This document shows positions 25,721 through 34,529 of a stretch of 64,000 nt of DNA, in pieces (the stretch's first letter is position 1; each line of letters begins with the position of its first letter). Both the position numbers and the translations under genes were made by a program. The DNA is from Thermosporothrix hazakensis. Its GTDB lineage: Bacteria; Chloroflexota; Ktedonobacteria; Ktedonobacterales; Ktedonobacteraceae. Under the pieces are notes generated by a model. That model searched no databases. It was not told the origin of the DNA and saw nothing but the letters and a program-made list of their open reading frames with translations. The stretch covers positions 124,001 through 188,000 of the forward strand of contig NZ_QKUF01000011.1 of NCBI RefSeq assembly GCF_003253565.1, given 5' to 3'.

Positions 25721-28534
25721 TTATTCTACGGTACAGCTCTGCCCGTTGAGGATAAAGCTTGTCGGCTTGCCATTGGAGCCGCTCCATTCGCCATTGAAGC
25801 CGAAGGTGACGGAACCGTTTGGCGCGATGGTGGCGTTGTAGCCTGCATCTTTCACCGTGACCTGGCCATTGCTCTGGGTCATCGTCGCATTCCAGATATT
25901 GGTGATGCGCTGATTGTTGGGGAAGGTGAAGACAAGCGTCCAGCCGTTAATAGCCGTGCTTCCCGGATTGCTGATAGTGACGCTGGCAGTGAAGCCGTTG
26001 CTCCACTGATTCGCGATGTCATATTTCACCGAACAGACACCCGCTTTTTTGACTGTTATCTTCACTGCTGCTGATGTTGCTGTTCCTCCTGCATCATCAT
26101 ATGCTTTCGCGGTCAGTGTGTAGCTGCCCTCTGGTACGTTGGCCCAACTATAGCTGTATGGAGCGCTGGTGTCGCTGCCCAGAAGGGTCGAGCCATTATA
26201 GAACTCTACTTTGGTAATAGAGCCTCCGGCGCTGCTCGCGTTTGCAGTAATCGTGATGCTGGCAGGAGCATTAAAGCTTGCGTTATTAGCCGGGCTTGTA
26301 ATGCTGACTGTGGGCACCGCCTGCCCGACGCTGATCGCGATCGGGGAAGAAGTGGTGCTATTTCCAGCATTGTCATACGCCTTGGCGGTTAGAGTGTAGC
26401 TGCCCTCTGGTACGTTAGCCCAACTATAGCTGTATGGAGCGCTGGTGTCGCTGCCCAGGAGGGTCGAGCCATTGTAGAACTCCACCTTTGTGATCTGTCC
26501 GTCGCTATCGCTGGCGGTAGCCTCAATCGCGACCGTTGCCGGCGCGGGTTTGAAGTTGCTGCCATCTTTCGGGCTGGTGATGCTGACGGTGGGTGCCGCG
26601 CCTGTGTCGACTGGCTCGTTACCCCAGACCTTTTTCTCGCTTTCGTACAGCGGGATATGGTCAAATTTAACGACGTCTTTGGTCAGGTTTTGATAAGACC
26701 AGTCATTTTTGGGGTCCCAGGATCCGGCACTGTTGATGCGGAATTGTACCTCTTTTTTATAAGCGTCCTGTCCACCAGGATAGAGTTTCGCGTTACATGT
26801 AACAGTGATGAAGTAGAGATTGCCCGAAACCTGCGTCGGCCTGGAGACATTATTTCCACACTGGGTGTAGTTGGTGGTGACGCTGATTTGATCGGGCGTC
26901 ACGCCATTTTCCAGCGTGAAGTAATAGCGCAGTGAAAGCGTACTGGTGGCGCGAGCAGGCCAGCCGGTCTTGTTGATAAAGAGGGCCTTAATCTCGGTGA
27001 AAGTCGAGCCCTCGGCGTTGATTCCGGCCATAACGTAGAGTTCGTCGTCATCTTTTGGCTTATCGGGCATGGATGTTACCGGAGTGCCTCCGAACTCCTT
27101 GTAGAGCCGTGCCAGTGCACCTGTGAAGGCCGCATTATAGTCGGTCGCGACTTCATTTCCGGTGTAATCGGTTCGATCATCGGTGTACTGATCGTTGGCG
27201 GCTTTGGGGCCACCGACCAGCGCACCATAGAGGATATGGCGGTTATGCGTTGGATTTTGTAGCGAGTCAGTCCACGAGCCGTGTGAGGTGCGGTGATGTG
27301 GATCTTGAGGAGGGCAGGCCCCGAAGCCAACGACGTAGCTACAGTTGCGCGGATTGTCACCAAGCGCGTAGTTGATCTGTCTGACGCCGAAGTCGTGGTA
27401 GCGGCTATAGAGCGGATCGCTGCTTCCCAGATAATCGGCATAGACCAGAGCGACAAAAGCGGTATTCGCGGCATAACGTAGAGAACCCCACTCGCTCAAG
27501 AAGGCCTCGCCGCCCGGAGAATAGGTGATTTTCTGCCCATTGACACCAACCGTCCAGAAGTCGAGCCAGCGCTGTGCATCATCCTTATACTGCTGTTTAC
27601 CTGTCAGTTTAGCAAGCAGTACGTAGGCGCCATAGGATGTATCATCCCATGCAATGGTCCATTTGTAGGATTTGATGGTTGTTTGTGGCTCAGTACTCAG
27701 ATTTGCGTAGTACTGTTCGGCTTTAGTTAAATAGGTGGAGTCTTTTGTTGCCTGATAGAGCCAGAGCGCACCCCAGACGAGTTCGTCATTATAGCCACTC
27801 CACGAGGTGTAGAAGCCGCCAGCAGGGATGCATGCATCATACTTGCCTCGATAGGTGTCGGCGAAGGTGTAGAGCTGTTTGGCATGGGTCAGCAGTGTAT
27901 CGGCATAGGTGGCATCGCTGGAACGGAAGACCATCGAGGCGGCGGCCATCGCGGCTGCTGTTTCACCTGCCAGATCGCTACCGGGGCAACTGGCATCGAT
28001 CTTGTAGGCGGGGCGCTTCATCGGCATGACCTCGGCGGGCCCCCACCACGCATGATCTGGACCACCGTCACCCACTTGCCCCCAGAGCTCGTTGGGCGCG
28101 GTATGTGCTTTGATAAAATAGTCATTGACAAAGTGCAGGTTGTTGAGGATGTGGGTCATCTGCCCGCTTTTTTGATAGGCATCCCCATATTCAAGAACAC
28201 CCCAGGCGAGCATGGTAGCAGAAAAGGCCATAGGCAGGCCGAACTTGACGTGATCACCTGCGTCGAACCATCCTCCGGTCAGATCGTGACCTACGTCCTT
28301 GCCATCATCGAGAGCGGAGTCACCGCGCCATGAGAGCCGGTTCCAGGAAGGAAGCTTCCCCGACTGCTGAGCTTCGTAGAAGAGAATCGCTTTTTGCAAC
28401 GCTTCGGCATAGTTGAATGCCGGTGCTGCCTTTGCCGGGTGGGTCGGGATGGAAAGCGCGCTGACGAGCATACTCAGACCCATGCTGAGGAGCAGCCCGT
28501 ATCTGAGAGCGCGTTTCCACGTTTGCGCGAACAT
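25721..28534 (-). CDS. Secreted GH9 cellulase with CBM3, two Ig-like and CBM2 domains
   Basis: About 937 aa. A Sec signal peptide ends near residue 36 (HPAKA|APAF). The GH9 catalytic domain follows to about 480, with the catalytic Asp region GGWFDAGDHVKF, the HHRTSHGSW motif and the acid Glu in GNEVATDYNAAF. Then come a CBM3-like module (DDELYVMAGINAEGSTFTEI), two almost identical Ig-like domains and a C-terminal CBM2 (CSVKYDIANQWSNGFTASV, with surface Trp residues). It should cut cellulose outside the cell. I chose the ATG at 28534 because AAGGAGG lies 8 bases upstream; the longer frame to 28723 is unsupported. Confidence 0.93.
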   Translation of the reverse strand: MFAQTWKRALRYGLLLSMGLSMLVSALSIPTHPAKAAPAFNYAEALQKAILFYEAQQSGKLPSWNRLSWRGDSALDDGKDVGHDLTGGWFDAGDHVKFGLPMAFSATMLAWGVLEYGDAYQKSGQMTHILNNLHFVNDYFIKAHTAPNELWGQVGDGGPDHAWWGPAEVMPMKRPAYKIDASCPGSDLAGETAAAMAAASMVFRSSDATYADTLLTHAKQLYTFADTYRGKYDACIPAGGFYTSWSGYNDELVWGALWLYQATKDSTYLTKAEQYYANLSTEPQTTIKSYKWTIAWDDTSYGAYVLLAKLTGKQQYKDDAQRWLDFWTVGVNGQKITYSPGGEAFLSEWGSLRYAANTAFVALVYADYLGSSDPLYSRYHDFGVRQINYALGDNPRNCSYVVGFGACPPQDPHHRTSHGSWTDSLQNPTHNRHILYGALVGGPKAANDQYTDDRTDYTGNEVATDYNAAFTGALARLYKEFGGTPVTSMPDKPKDDDELYVMAGINAEGSTFTEIKALFINKTGWPARATSTLSLRYYFTLENGVTPDQISVTTNYTQCGNNVSRPTQVSGNLYFITVTCNAKLYPGGQDAYKKEVQFRINSAGSWDPKNDWSYQNLTKDVVKFDHIPLYESEKKVWGNEPVDTGAAPTVSITSPKDGSNFKPAPATVAIEATASDSDGQITKVEFYNGSTLLGSDTSAPYSYSWANVPEGSYTLTAKAYDNAGNSTTSSPIAISVGQAVPTVSITSPANNASFNAPASITITANASSAGGSITKVEFYNGSTLLGSDTSAPYSYSWANVPEGSYTLTAKAYDDAGGTATSAAVKITVKKAGVCSVKYDIANQWSNGFTASVTISNPGSTAINGWTLVFTFPNNQRITNIWNATMTQSNGQVTVKDAGYNATIAPNGSVTFGFNGEWSGSNGKPTSFILNGQSCTVE
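26119..26213 (-). repeat. Direct repeat, copy 1, encoding the second Ig-like domain
   Basis: About 95 bp, nearly identical to 26395-26489. It encodes the shared segment beginning VEFYNGSTLLGSDTSAPYSY. Confidence 0.85.
26395..26489 (-). repeat. Direct repeat, copy 2, encoding the first Ig-like domain
   Basis: It lies 276 bp from copy 1 with only a few differences, pointing to recent domain duplication. Confidence 0.85.
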
Positions 28535-28799
28535 CTGTGTGACCTCCTTATCAAACTGTACGTCCTTCTTCAAGATGTACCATAGAATGATAAGAAGTTC
28601 AATTTTTCTGCTCAAGTGAAGAAAAACTGAAAATATCTGCCTGAAGTAAAAGAACAAATTCATCAGTTTTTGTTCAGTCCGAAGGAACAACATGCCGTGC
28701 AATGGAGAGATATAGGTATTCAAGGGGGCTCTTCTATGCTACAATAGCAGGCAAACATAGTAGTTTTGCATAGAAAGAAAGACGAGGTTACCCCTCTTT

Positions 28800-29546
28800 A
28801 TGACACCTTCGCTTCACTTCCCCCGGGGACTGCAACTCCAATTTTTAGGGCATGCAAGCTTTAAGTTGACCACGAGCAGCGGCAAGGTTATTCTTGTTGA
28901 TCCCTGGCTGGAAGAGAACCCGGTTTGTCCGGAAGAATTGAAAAAGCAGGAGAAAGCCGATATTATCCTGATCACGCATGGGCATGCGGATCATCTGGAC
29001 CAGAATCTCCCGCAACTACTCGAAAAGACCGGGGCGCCGGTTGTGGCTCCAACCGAGGTCCTGCGATATCTGACAGAATGCCGTGGAGTGAGCAAAACCG
29101 AGGCGATGAATCGGGGCGGCTCAATCCGGCTGTGCGGGCAGAAAATCTCGATGACTCTGGCCTACCACCATGCCTATGTCTGGCTCAATGATGAGCAGGT
29201 CGGCTATTTCCATGAGGCTGCGGGCTATGTGCTGGAAACCGAAGAGGGGCTACGCCTCTATTTTGCCGGAGATACCGGCGTTTTTGGCGATATGCAGTTG
29301 ATCGGGAAGCTGTATCGCCCGGATATCGTGTTGCTTCCGATCGGGGATCGCTTCACGATGGGGCCTACAGAGGCCGCCTATGCGATTGAGCTTCTCAATG
29401 CCTCGTATGTGATTCCGTTCCATTATGGCACATTCCCGTTCTTGACGGGGACTGTCGGGGAGCTGCGAGAGGCGACGAAAGAGAGAGCCGGTCTCACCAT
29501 TCGCGAGATGCAACCAGGTGAGGTTCTCACTGCGGAAACACTCTAA
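28800..29546 (+). CDS. UlaG-like metal-dependent hydrolase (metallo-beta-lactamase fold, UPF0173)
   Basis: This 248-aa protein has the MBL-fold zinc motif THGHADHLD at about residue 60, the Asp in YFAGDTGVFGDM and the last His in IPFHYGTFPFL, the pattern of the UPF0173/UlaG group. It has no signal peptide. The family includes lactonases and phosphodiesterases, so the substrate is open. It stands alone with a strong terminator after it, divergent from the cellulase gene. Confidence 0.9.
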   Translation: MTPSLHFPRGLQLQFLGHASFKLTTSSGKVILVDPWLEENPVCPEELKKQEKADIILITHGHADHLDQNLPQLLEKTGAPVVAPTEVLRYLTECRGVSKTEAMNRGGSIRLCGQKISMTLAYHHAYVWLNDEQVGYFHEAAGYVLETEEGLRLYFAGDTGVFGDMQLIGKLYRPDIVLLPIGDRFTMGPTEAAYAIELLNASYVIPFHYGTFPFLTGTVGELREATKERAGLTIREMQPGEVLTAETL

Positions 29547-29562
29547 AAAAGAAGGAGTGTAT

Positions 29563-29596
29563 GGGGAGAGAGCGTTCTATGCTCTCCCTCTTTTTT
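29563..29596 (+). terminator. Rho-independent terminator
   Basis: GGGAGAG..CTCTCCC is followed by CTTTTTT. Confidence 0.85.
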
Positions 29597-29976
29597 ATTA
29601 TCTGTGATTTATGGAGACAATAACATTTCGCTGTTCAGGCGGACACATGATTCGTGGCAAAAAAACATCCTTCTTAGAAGGAAACCGTGATATTGTGTCA
29701 TGATGTCGGAAGAAACATTCTTTGCTTCCACTATATTATGAAAATACGAGAAGCAGCTTTTAAAGAAAAAACTCTTCTTTCCATTGAGTGGTAAGAGTGG
29801 ATTTCTCCCCTCGATGTGCGAGGAAGAAATACGATACATGCAAGCAGCTATGCAATGCGATTTCTGCTCCGTGGAAATCTGAACATTCTTATGCTATACT
29901 GGGAAATACATTTGCTGTTGAGATGAATCGAGTAACATTCACTTTTGCAGCTTCTGAAGAGAAAGTGAGACATATC
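29597..29976. other. Leader/intergenic region before GH1 gene
   Basis: There is no supported gene. A perfect 7-bp-arm dyad TCCTTCT-T-AGAAGGA (29668-29682) may be an operator, and TATACT occurs near 29895. Confidence 0.4.
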
Positions 29977-31197
29977 ATGAAGACAGTATTTCCCAGGGGC
30001 TTTTACTGGGGCACGGCGACCGCTGCGCATCAGGTCGAAGGTGGCAATGTCTATAACGATAACTGGGTTCTGGAACATACACCCGGCACTGCATACGTAG
30101 AGTCATCTGGTGATGCGTGTGATCACTATCATCTGTATCCTGAAGATATCCGTCTGCTTGCTGAACTGGGCTTTAACCTCTACCGTTTCTCGCTGGAGTG
30201 GTCTCGCATTGAGCCGGAGGAGGGCGAGTTCTCGCTGGCACAGCTTGAGCATTATCGGCGCATGCTGGCAACCTGCCATGAGCTTGGGATCACGCCAATG
30301 GTGACATTTCACCATTTCACGTCGCCTCGCTGGCTGGCCGCCGCCGGAGGATGGGAGGCGAAGGAGACACCCGAGAAGTTCGCTCGGTACTGCGAAAAGG
30401 TCATCAAGCACCTGGGTGACCTGATCCCGCTGGCCTGCACGATGAACGAGTTGAATCTGGGCGTGGCTCTCTGGTCAATGATCGGGTCACAGCGTTCGGA
30501 GGCCTGGTATGCAGCGGCTGCAAGAGCGGTCGGAAGCGACGCCGAGCACTTTGTCCCGTTCCTGTACGCTGATCCGCAAAAGGGGCGTCCCGTCATGCTG
30601 GAAGCGCATCGCCGGGCGGTCGAGGCCATCAAGGCAGGGCCCGGAGCGTGTAGGGTTGGTTTGACGCTGGCAATGCAGGATATTCAAGCAGGGCCGGGAG
30701 GAGAGGAACTTGCTGCGCAGAAGCGGCGTGAGATCTTCGACGCATATTTAGAGGGAACGATGGGTGATGATTTCATCGGCGTGCAGACATACTCTCGTGA
30801 TCGCTACGATGCTAACGGGCTGATGAAGCCAGAAGAGGGCGTTGAGCTGACCCAGATGGGGTATGAGTTCTACCCGCAAGCGCTGGAAGCAACCATCCGC
30901 TACGCACACAAAGCTACGGGGCTGCCGGTATTTGTGACGGAAAATGGCCTCGCGACCACTGATGATACGCGGCGCGTGGCCTATATCGAGCAGGCATTGC
31001 AAGGCGTGGCCGCCTGCTTGCATGATGGTATTCCTGTTCAGGGCTATACATACTGGTCGGCGCTGGATAACTTCGAGTGGGTGTTTGGGTATCGTCCGAC
31101 ATTTGGCCTGATCGCGGTCGATCGACAGACGCAGAAGCGAACGGTCAAGCCGAGCGCCTACCGTCTGGGAGCGATTGCCCGCGCAAATGGCTTCTAG
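29977..31197 (+). CDS. GH1 beta-glucosidase-type glycosidase
   Basis: A 406-aa protein starting FPRGFYWGTATAAHQVEGG, the GH1 N-terminal signature. The acid/base Glu158 lies in TMNELN, where the usual motif is TxNEP, so the Pro is replaced by Leu; the nucleophile Glu322 is in VTENGLAT. The C-terminal ends YTYWSALDNFEW, as in GH1 enzymes. There is no signal peptide, so it acts inside the cell, perhaps on cellobiose-like products of the nearby cellulase (inference). A longer frame to 29788 is open, but MKTVFPRG is the natural start. Confidence 0.9.
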   Translation: MKTVFPRGFYWGTATAAHQVEGGNVYNDNWVLEHTPGTAYVESSGDACDHYHLYPEDIRLLAELGFNLYRFSLEWSRIEPEEGEFSLAQLEHYRRMLATCHELGITPMVTFHHFTSPRWLAAAGGWEAKETPEKFARYCEKVIKHLGDLIPLACTMNELNLGVALWSMIGSQRSEAWYAAAARAVGSDAEHFVPFLYADPQKGRPVMLEAHRRAVEAIKAGPGACRVGLTLAMQDIQAGPGGEELAAQKRREIFDAYLEGTMGDDFIGVQTYSRDRYDANGLMKPEEGVELTQMGYEFYPQALEATIRYAHKATGLPVFVTENGLATTDDTRRVAYIEQALQGVAACLHDGIPVQGYTYWSALDNFEWVFGYRPTFGLIAVDRQTQKRTVKPSAYRLGAIARANGF

Positions 31198-31208
31198 CAA
31201 GACGAACT

Positions 31209-31239
31209 GAGGAGACTACATCATGTCTCCTCTTTTTTT
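31209..31239 (+). terminator. Rho-independent terminator after GH1
   Basis: GAGGAGAC/GTCTCCTC is followed by T7. Confidence 0.9.
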
Positions 31240-31360
31240 GTAGCCTTGTATGAGCCAGATTACCTGTACATGCGCATTTTTATTGCATCTGTGGATCAGT
31301 ATTTGTTACACTACTCAAAAACGGGGAAATGACAATGATCCCCGGGAAGGATGCCAACAC

Positions 31361-31513
31361 ATGGCAGAACAGGTAGGGCGCATAGGGCAACAGATCGGGC
31401 ATTATCGGCTTATCAAGCTGCTGGGGCAGGGTGGGTTCGCAGAGGTCTATCCGGGTGAACATCGATACCTCGGGACACAGGCCGCTGTGAAGTTCGTTCA
31501 TGCGCGGCTTGCG
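31361..31513 (+). pseudogene. N-terminal fragment of a Ser/Thr protein kinase
   Basis: From the ATG at 31361 the frame reads GHYRLIKLLGQGGFAEVYPG through TQAAVKFVHARLA, that is, the glycine loop and the ATP-binding Lys of a Hanks-type kinase. After 31513 the match stops and a TGA comes at 31529-31531. The rest of the kinase is gone: the sequence continues as the reverse strand of a LuxR-type gene fragment. Confidence 0.8.
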
Positions 31514-31524
31514 GGCGGGACATC

Positions 31525-32171
31525 TGTGTGAGCTGGGCCAGCGCTGTTTGTCCGATTCGGGGATGAATGTTCTGGCAGGCTGCTATGAGAGTTGACCAGA
31601 AGCGCAACGGGTCGCTGTCCCCACGATCAAGCGAGACCCAGGCAACCGTGAACGGCTGCTCGCGGCGGTGGGCGATCCATTGGGTGATGAGGGTTGTTTT
31701 ACCGAACCCGGCGGGCGCGTGCAGCACTATGAGCTTCTGCTGTTTCCAGGTGTCCAGTGTTTCGAGCTGCCGCGTGCGCCTGATGAGCTGGAGGGGTAGC
31801 CGTGGCGGATGCAGTTTTGTTTCGAGAAGCGGAACCAGGCGCTGTGGCTCTCTGGCAGGCGTTGCTGCCTGTTATGCAAGCGAGCGGGCAGCTTCTTCCA
31901 GACGTGCGAATGAGAGCCGGTTTCCCAGATAGCGCTGACGGGTGCGCTGCTCCCATCGACGATACGCATACCAGTAGCCGGCGCCACGCGCGCGTGTCTC
32001 TTTAATGGCACTGAAATAGCCTGCACGACCTTCAAAGCTGAATCGACTCAGTATTGTGGCCTGCTAGGCGTCCTCTTCGTCCTGTCGGAATGTCTGATGC
32101 GGAGCTCCATCCAGGATCAGCGTGTATCGTTGTGTTGCTTCTGACCAGGCGAGCAGATAGTGCGATGGCAT
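31525..32171 (-). pseudogene. N-terminal fragment of a MalT/LuxR-type STAND regulator with two in-frame stops
   Basis: The frame from the ATG at 32171 reads MPSHYLLAWSEATQRYTL, hits TAG at 32066-32064, goes on through RGAGYWYAYRRWEQRTRQRY, hits TAA at 31874-31872, then LVPLLETKLHPPRLPLQLI and the P-loop HAPAGFGKTTLITQW, ending near 31525. All parts are in one frame, so only point nonsense changes plus a 3' truncation killed it. The missing parts are the rest of the NTPase, the repeats and the LuxR helix-turn-helix. Confidence 0.8.
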
Positions 32172-32261
32172 GGTTTCCCCCTGTGTGCTGGTTTCCCAAC
32201 AAGAGTATACCAGATTTGCGCGCGTTCTACAGTTTTGGCTCTGTGGCTTGAAAATGAGTAT

Positions 32262-32284
32262 GGCCCTGCGACCTCAGCAGGGCC
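32262..32284 (-). terminator. Hairpin after the V8-like protease gene
   Basis: Perfect 8-bp arms GGCCCTGC/GCAGGGCC with a 7-base loop. Confidence 0.65.
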
Positions 32285-32292
32285 GAGAGCGC

Positions 32293-33231
32293 TTATGCAG
32301 CCTGAGCGCTATTGTAGATGGCAAGGGCCTCGTTCCCATAGTAGGGAGAGTACATCGTATTGGGGTCGTTGGTGTATTGATAATCGTTATGCCCGTTCAC
32401 ATACCATGTGCCGTTACTCTGAACGAGCCAGCCACCGCCGCTGCTTCCGCCTGTCAGGTCGCACGAGATGCCAAGTGGTGGCGGGGTGCCCGTATCGTCT
32501 ACGGCTTTATCGGCGAGGCACTCGAACATCTTTTTCCCGTTGAAGGGCGAGGCATGCGGATATCCCAGAGCGTGGAACGTCTGCTTCCGGTCTAGATTGG
32601 CTCCAAAAGCGACGCCACCCACAACATCGGTGAGATACTGACCGTTGTTCGCTTCAACGACTGCGGCCCCATAGTCGTGATCGACGGCCATCGGTGAAGC
32701 AGTCAGCCAGGTTTTGTCAGCGAAGAGCTGGCGGGCAGCCCATTTTCCCTTTGGGCAGTCGCCATCAAGGTACTGCGGGCAGAACATCCAGTTGGTGTAA
32801 TAGTTGTCTTTGGAGCCATCCTGCGCGACGCAATGCCCGGCGGTGTCGACGGTGCTCTTGTTTTTGCTGATCACTGCCGTTCCCGAACAGACATAATCAA
32901 AACCGGTCTTGCTATCGGTGAAGAAGACTTTGCCAATGACAGCATAGGGAATGGAGCTATAGGAGGCTGGAGGAACCTCTTGTGCCTTGACTGGCGCGGG
33001 TTCAATCATATGGGGAGGTGCTCCGGTTTTGGAGGGTATGCCTGCCGGGGTGGCGTGTTCCATCCGGTCGGGCGTCCAGTAGCGCTTAATGAATTCGGCG
33101 CTCCGGGTGACGCGTTTGCCCGTGGCGGCGCTGACCGATGAGGGGTAGGTAAAACAGTTGAGGAGAATCATCAGACCGAAGATGACAAGAACGGTGTAGA
33201 GGCATGTTCTCCGTAAAGCTGGTTGTACCAT
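32293..33231 (-). CDS. Secreted trypsin-like (V8/S1-type) serine protease
   Basis: A 312-aa protein with an N-terminal signal peptide (LYTVLVIFGLMILLNCF, cleavage near SVSA|AT), a pro-like segment to about residue 90 and a chymotrypsin-fold domain. The triad is His133 (VDTAGHCV), Asp186 (VDHDYGAAVV) and Ser264 (LTGGSSGGGW). The Ser motif resembles glutamyl endopeptidase/V8-like enzymes rather than GDSGGP trypsins. It acts outside the cell; specificity is unknown. Confidence 0.9.
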   Translation of the reverse strand: MVQPALRRTCLYTVLVIFGLMILLNCFTYPSSVSAATGKRVTRSAEFIKRYWTPDRMEHATPAGIPSKTGAPPHMIEPAPVKAQEVPPASYSSIPYAVIGKVFFTDSKTGFDYVCSGTAVISKNKSTVDTAGHCVAQDGSKDNYYTNWMFCPQYLDGDCPKGKWAARQLFADKTWLTASPMAVDHDYGAAVVEANNGQYLTDVVGGVAFGANLDRKQTFHALGYPHASPFNGKKMFECLADKAVDDTGTPPPLGISCDLTGGSSGGGWLVQSNGTWYVNGHNDYQYTNDPNTMYSPYYGNEALAIYNSAQAA

Positions 33232-33565
33232 AAACTGAATAGCCTTTCTGAGCTAGTGCAGCACAACAGAGCAAATCTATTGTCTTCCAATCTGGCTCTC
33301 GCTGCATCTCGAAAGCCAGCGGAGGATAGCATGCCAGCTTGACAGGCAAAAGAGAGAATGGAGAACAGAATCTCTTCTCTTCTTGAGCATACCATATGTT
33401 GTATCTCACTTCAAGTATTTTCGGAGCTTCTCTGTGGTAATAGTTATATATTTCCGGTTATAATAGATATACATCTGCCACTCTTTGTGTATATGGGGGG
33501 GATAGAAATGCGTATGGAGATGGGAAGAAACGAGGGGAAGTAATGGTTAAGAAATGGAGAGCGAG
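33232..33565. other. Intergenic region between protease and TetR genes
   Basis: About 330 bases. No gene and no clear regulatory element were seen apart from weak local inverted repeats. Confidence 0.4.
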
Positions 33566-34351
33566 TCAGTGCACGCTCTCCTGCCGCTTCTGAATGAATG
33601 CCTCAATGCCGTCCAGAACGCGCTGTAAGCCGAACTCGAAATCATCGATGGCCCACTGCAAATAGTAGGTGTCAGCATCTCCCGACGGATAGAATGCGCC
33701 CTCATGTGCGATTTCGGTGATGGCCGGGAAGCGTTCGGGACTGAAGAACTGATCAAGCAGGGGCTCCCTTTCCTGCCACCATTGCGCGTCATCCTGTCCG
33801 GTCTGCTGAGCCGCAAGCGCAGCCTCTATTGCACCCTTTGCTGCTCCGCGCACGTAGCCGATAATCAGATCAACCACCGAGATGCGCTCTTTTCCGGTCA
33901 GCCCTGTATCTCGAATGGCCTGTAGCGTGGCCTCGTATAACATGGTTTCATTTGGACCGAGCAGTGAGCGAACGGTGGAGACCTGGAGCATCCAGGGGTG
34001 ACGTTGATAGAGCTGCCAGTCCTCGCGAGCGCGTAGTTCAAGCCGGGGACGCCATGTGCCCTCGATGCTGGTGGGGAGTTTCTCTTCTCCGATGGCGGTA
34101 TCAAGCATAACATCGAGCAGTTCAGCTTTTCCCGGGACGTAGGTATAGAGCGACATCACGCCAACTCCAAGCCGCTCGGCGACTCGACGCATCGAGAGCG
34201 CGGTCAATCCCTCGGCGTCGGCAAGCGCTATCGCAGTTTGTACGATCCGTTCAACGCTCAGGTTGGGCACCGGTCCCCGGCTCGGGCTTTTGCGTTTGCC
34301 CCAGAGCAGTTCAATACTTCGCTGCGGGTCCCCTTTGCCGCTATATTCCAT
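33566..34351 (-). CDS. TetR-family regulator of the ABC exporter
   Basis: About 261 aa. The DNA-binding domain is at residues about 30-80 (IVQTAIALADAEGLTALSMR, then GVGVMSLYTYVPGKAELLDV); the 'SLYTYVPGK' form and long C-terminal domain are typical of TetR proteins of the TetR_C class. The start at 34351 is chosen for GGAG 10 bases upstream; the ATG at 34393 has none. It is divergent from the ABC genes, whose promoter holds two matching operators, so repression of that exporter is very likely. Confidence 0.88.
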   Translation of the reverse strand: MEYSGKGDPQRSIELLWGKRKSPSRGPVPNLSVERIVQTAIALADAEGLTALSMRRVAERLGVGVMSLYTYVPGKAELLDVMLDTAIGEEKLPTSIEGTWRPRLELRAREDWQLYQRHPWMLQVSTVRSLLGPNETMLYEATLQAIRDTGLTGKERISVVDLIIGYVRGAAKGAIEAALAAQQTGQDDAQWWQEREPLLDQFFSPERFPAITEIAHEGAFYPSGDADTYYLQWAIDDFEFGLQRVLDGIEAFIQKRQESVH

Positions 34352-34429
34352 CGTCGTGCAACTCCGTCCTGTGTCGTTTTTCTCTTTCATCATAACAGAT
34401 TGGCCGTTGTCTTGCTATCTTTTTCCCCC

Positions 34430-34492
34430 TTGCAAATTCCGTACGACGTACGGTATAATAAGGATCGCTTTTCAATTCTGTACAGTGTACGG
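34430..34492 (+). promoter_or_regulatory. ABC-exporter promoter with two TetR-type operators
   Basis: TTGCAA (34430-34435), 18 bases, TATAAT (34454-34459). Operator 1, CCGTACGACGTACGG (34439-34453), fills the spacer; operator 2, CTGTACAGTGTACGG (34478-34492), lies in the early transcribed region. Centres are 39 bases apart. Confidence 0.82.
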
Positions 34493-34529
34493 AGTTTTGA
34501 GGCCCTGCGGAGGGCCAGAAAGGGAATCA

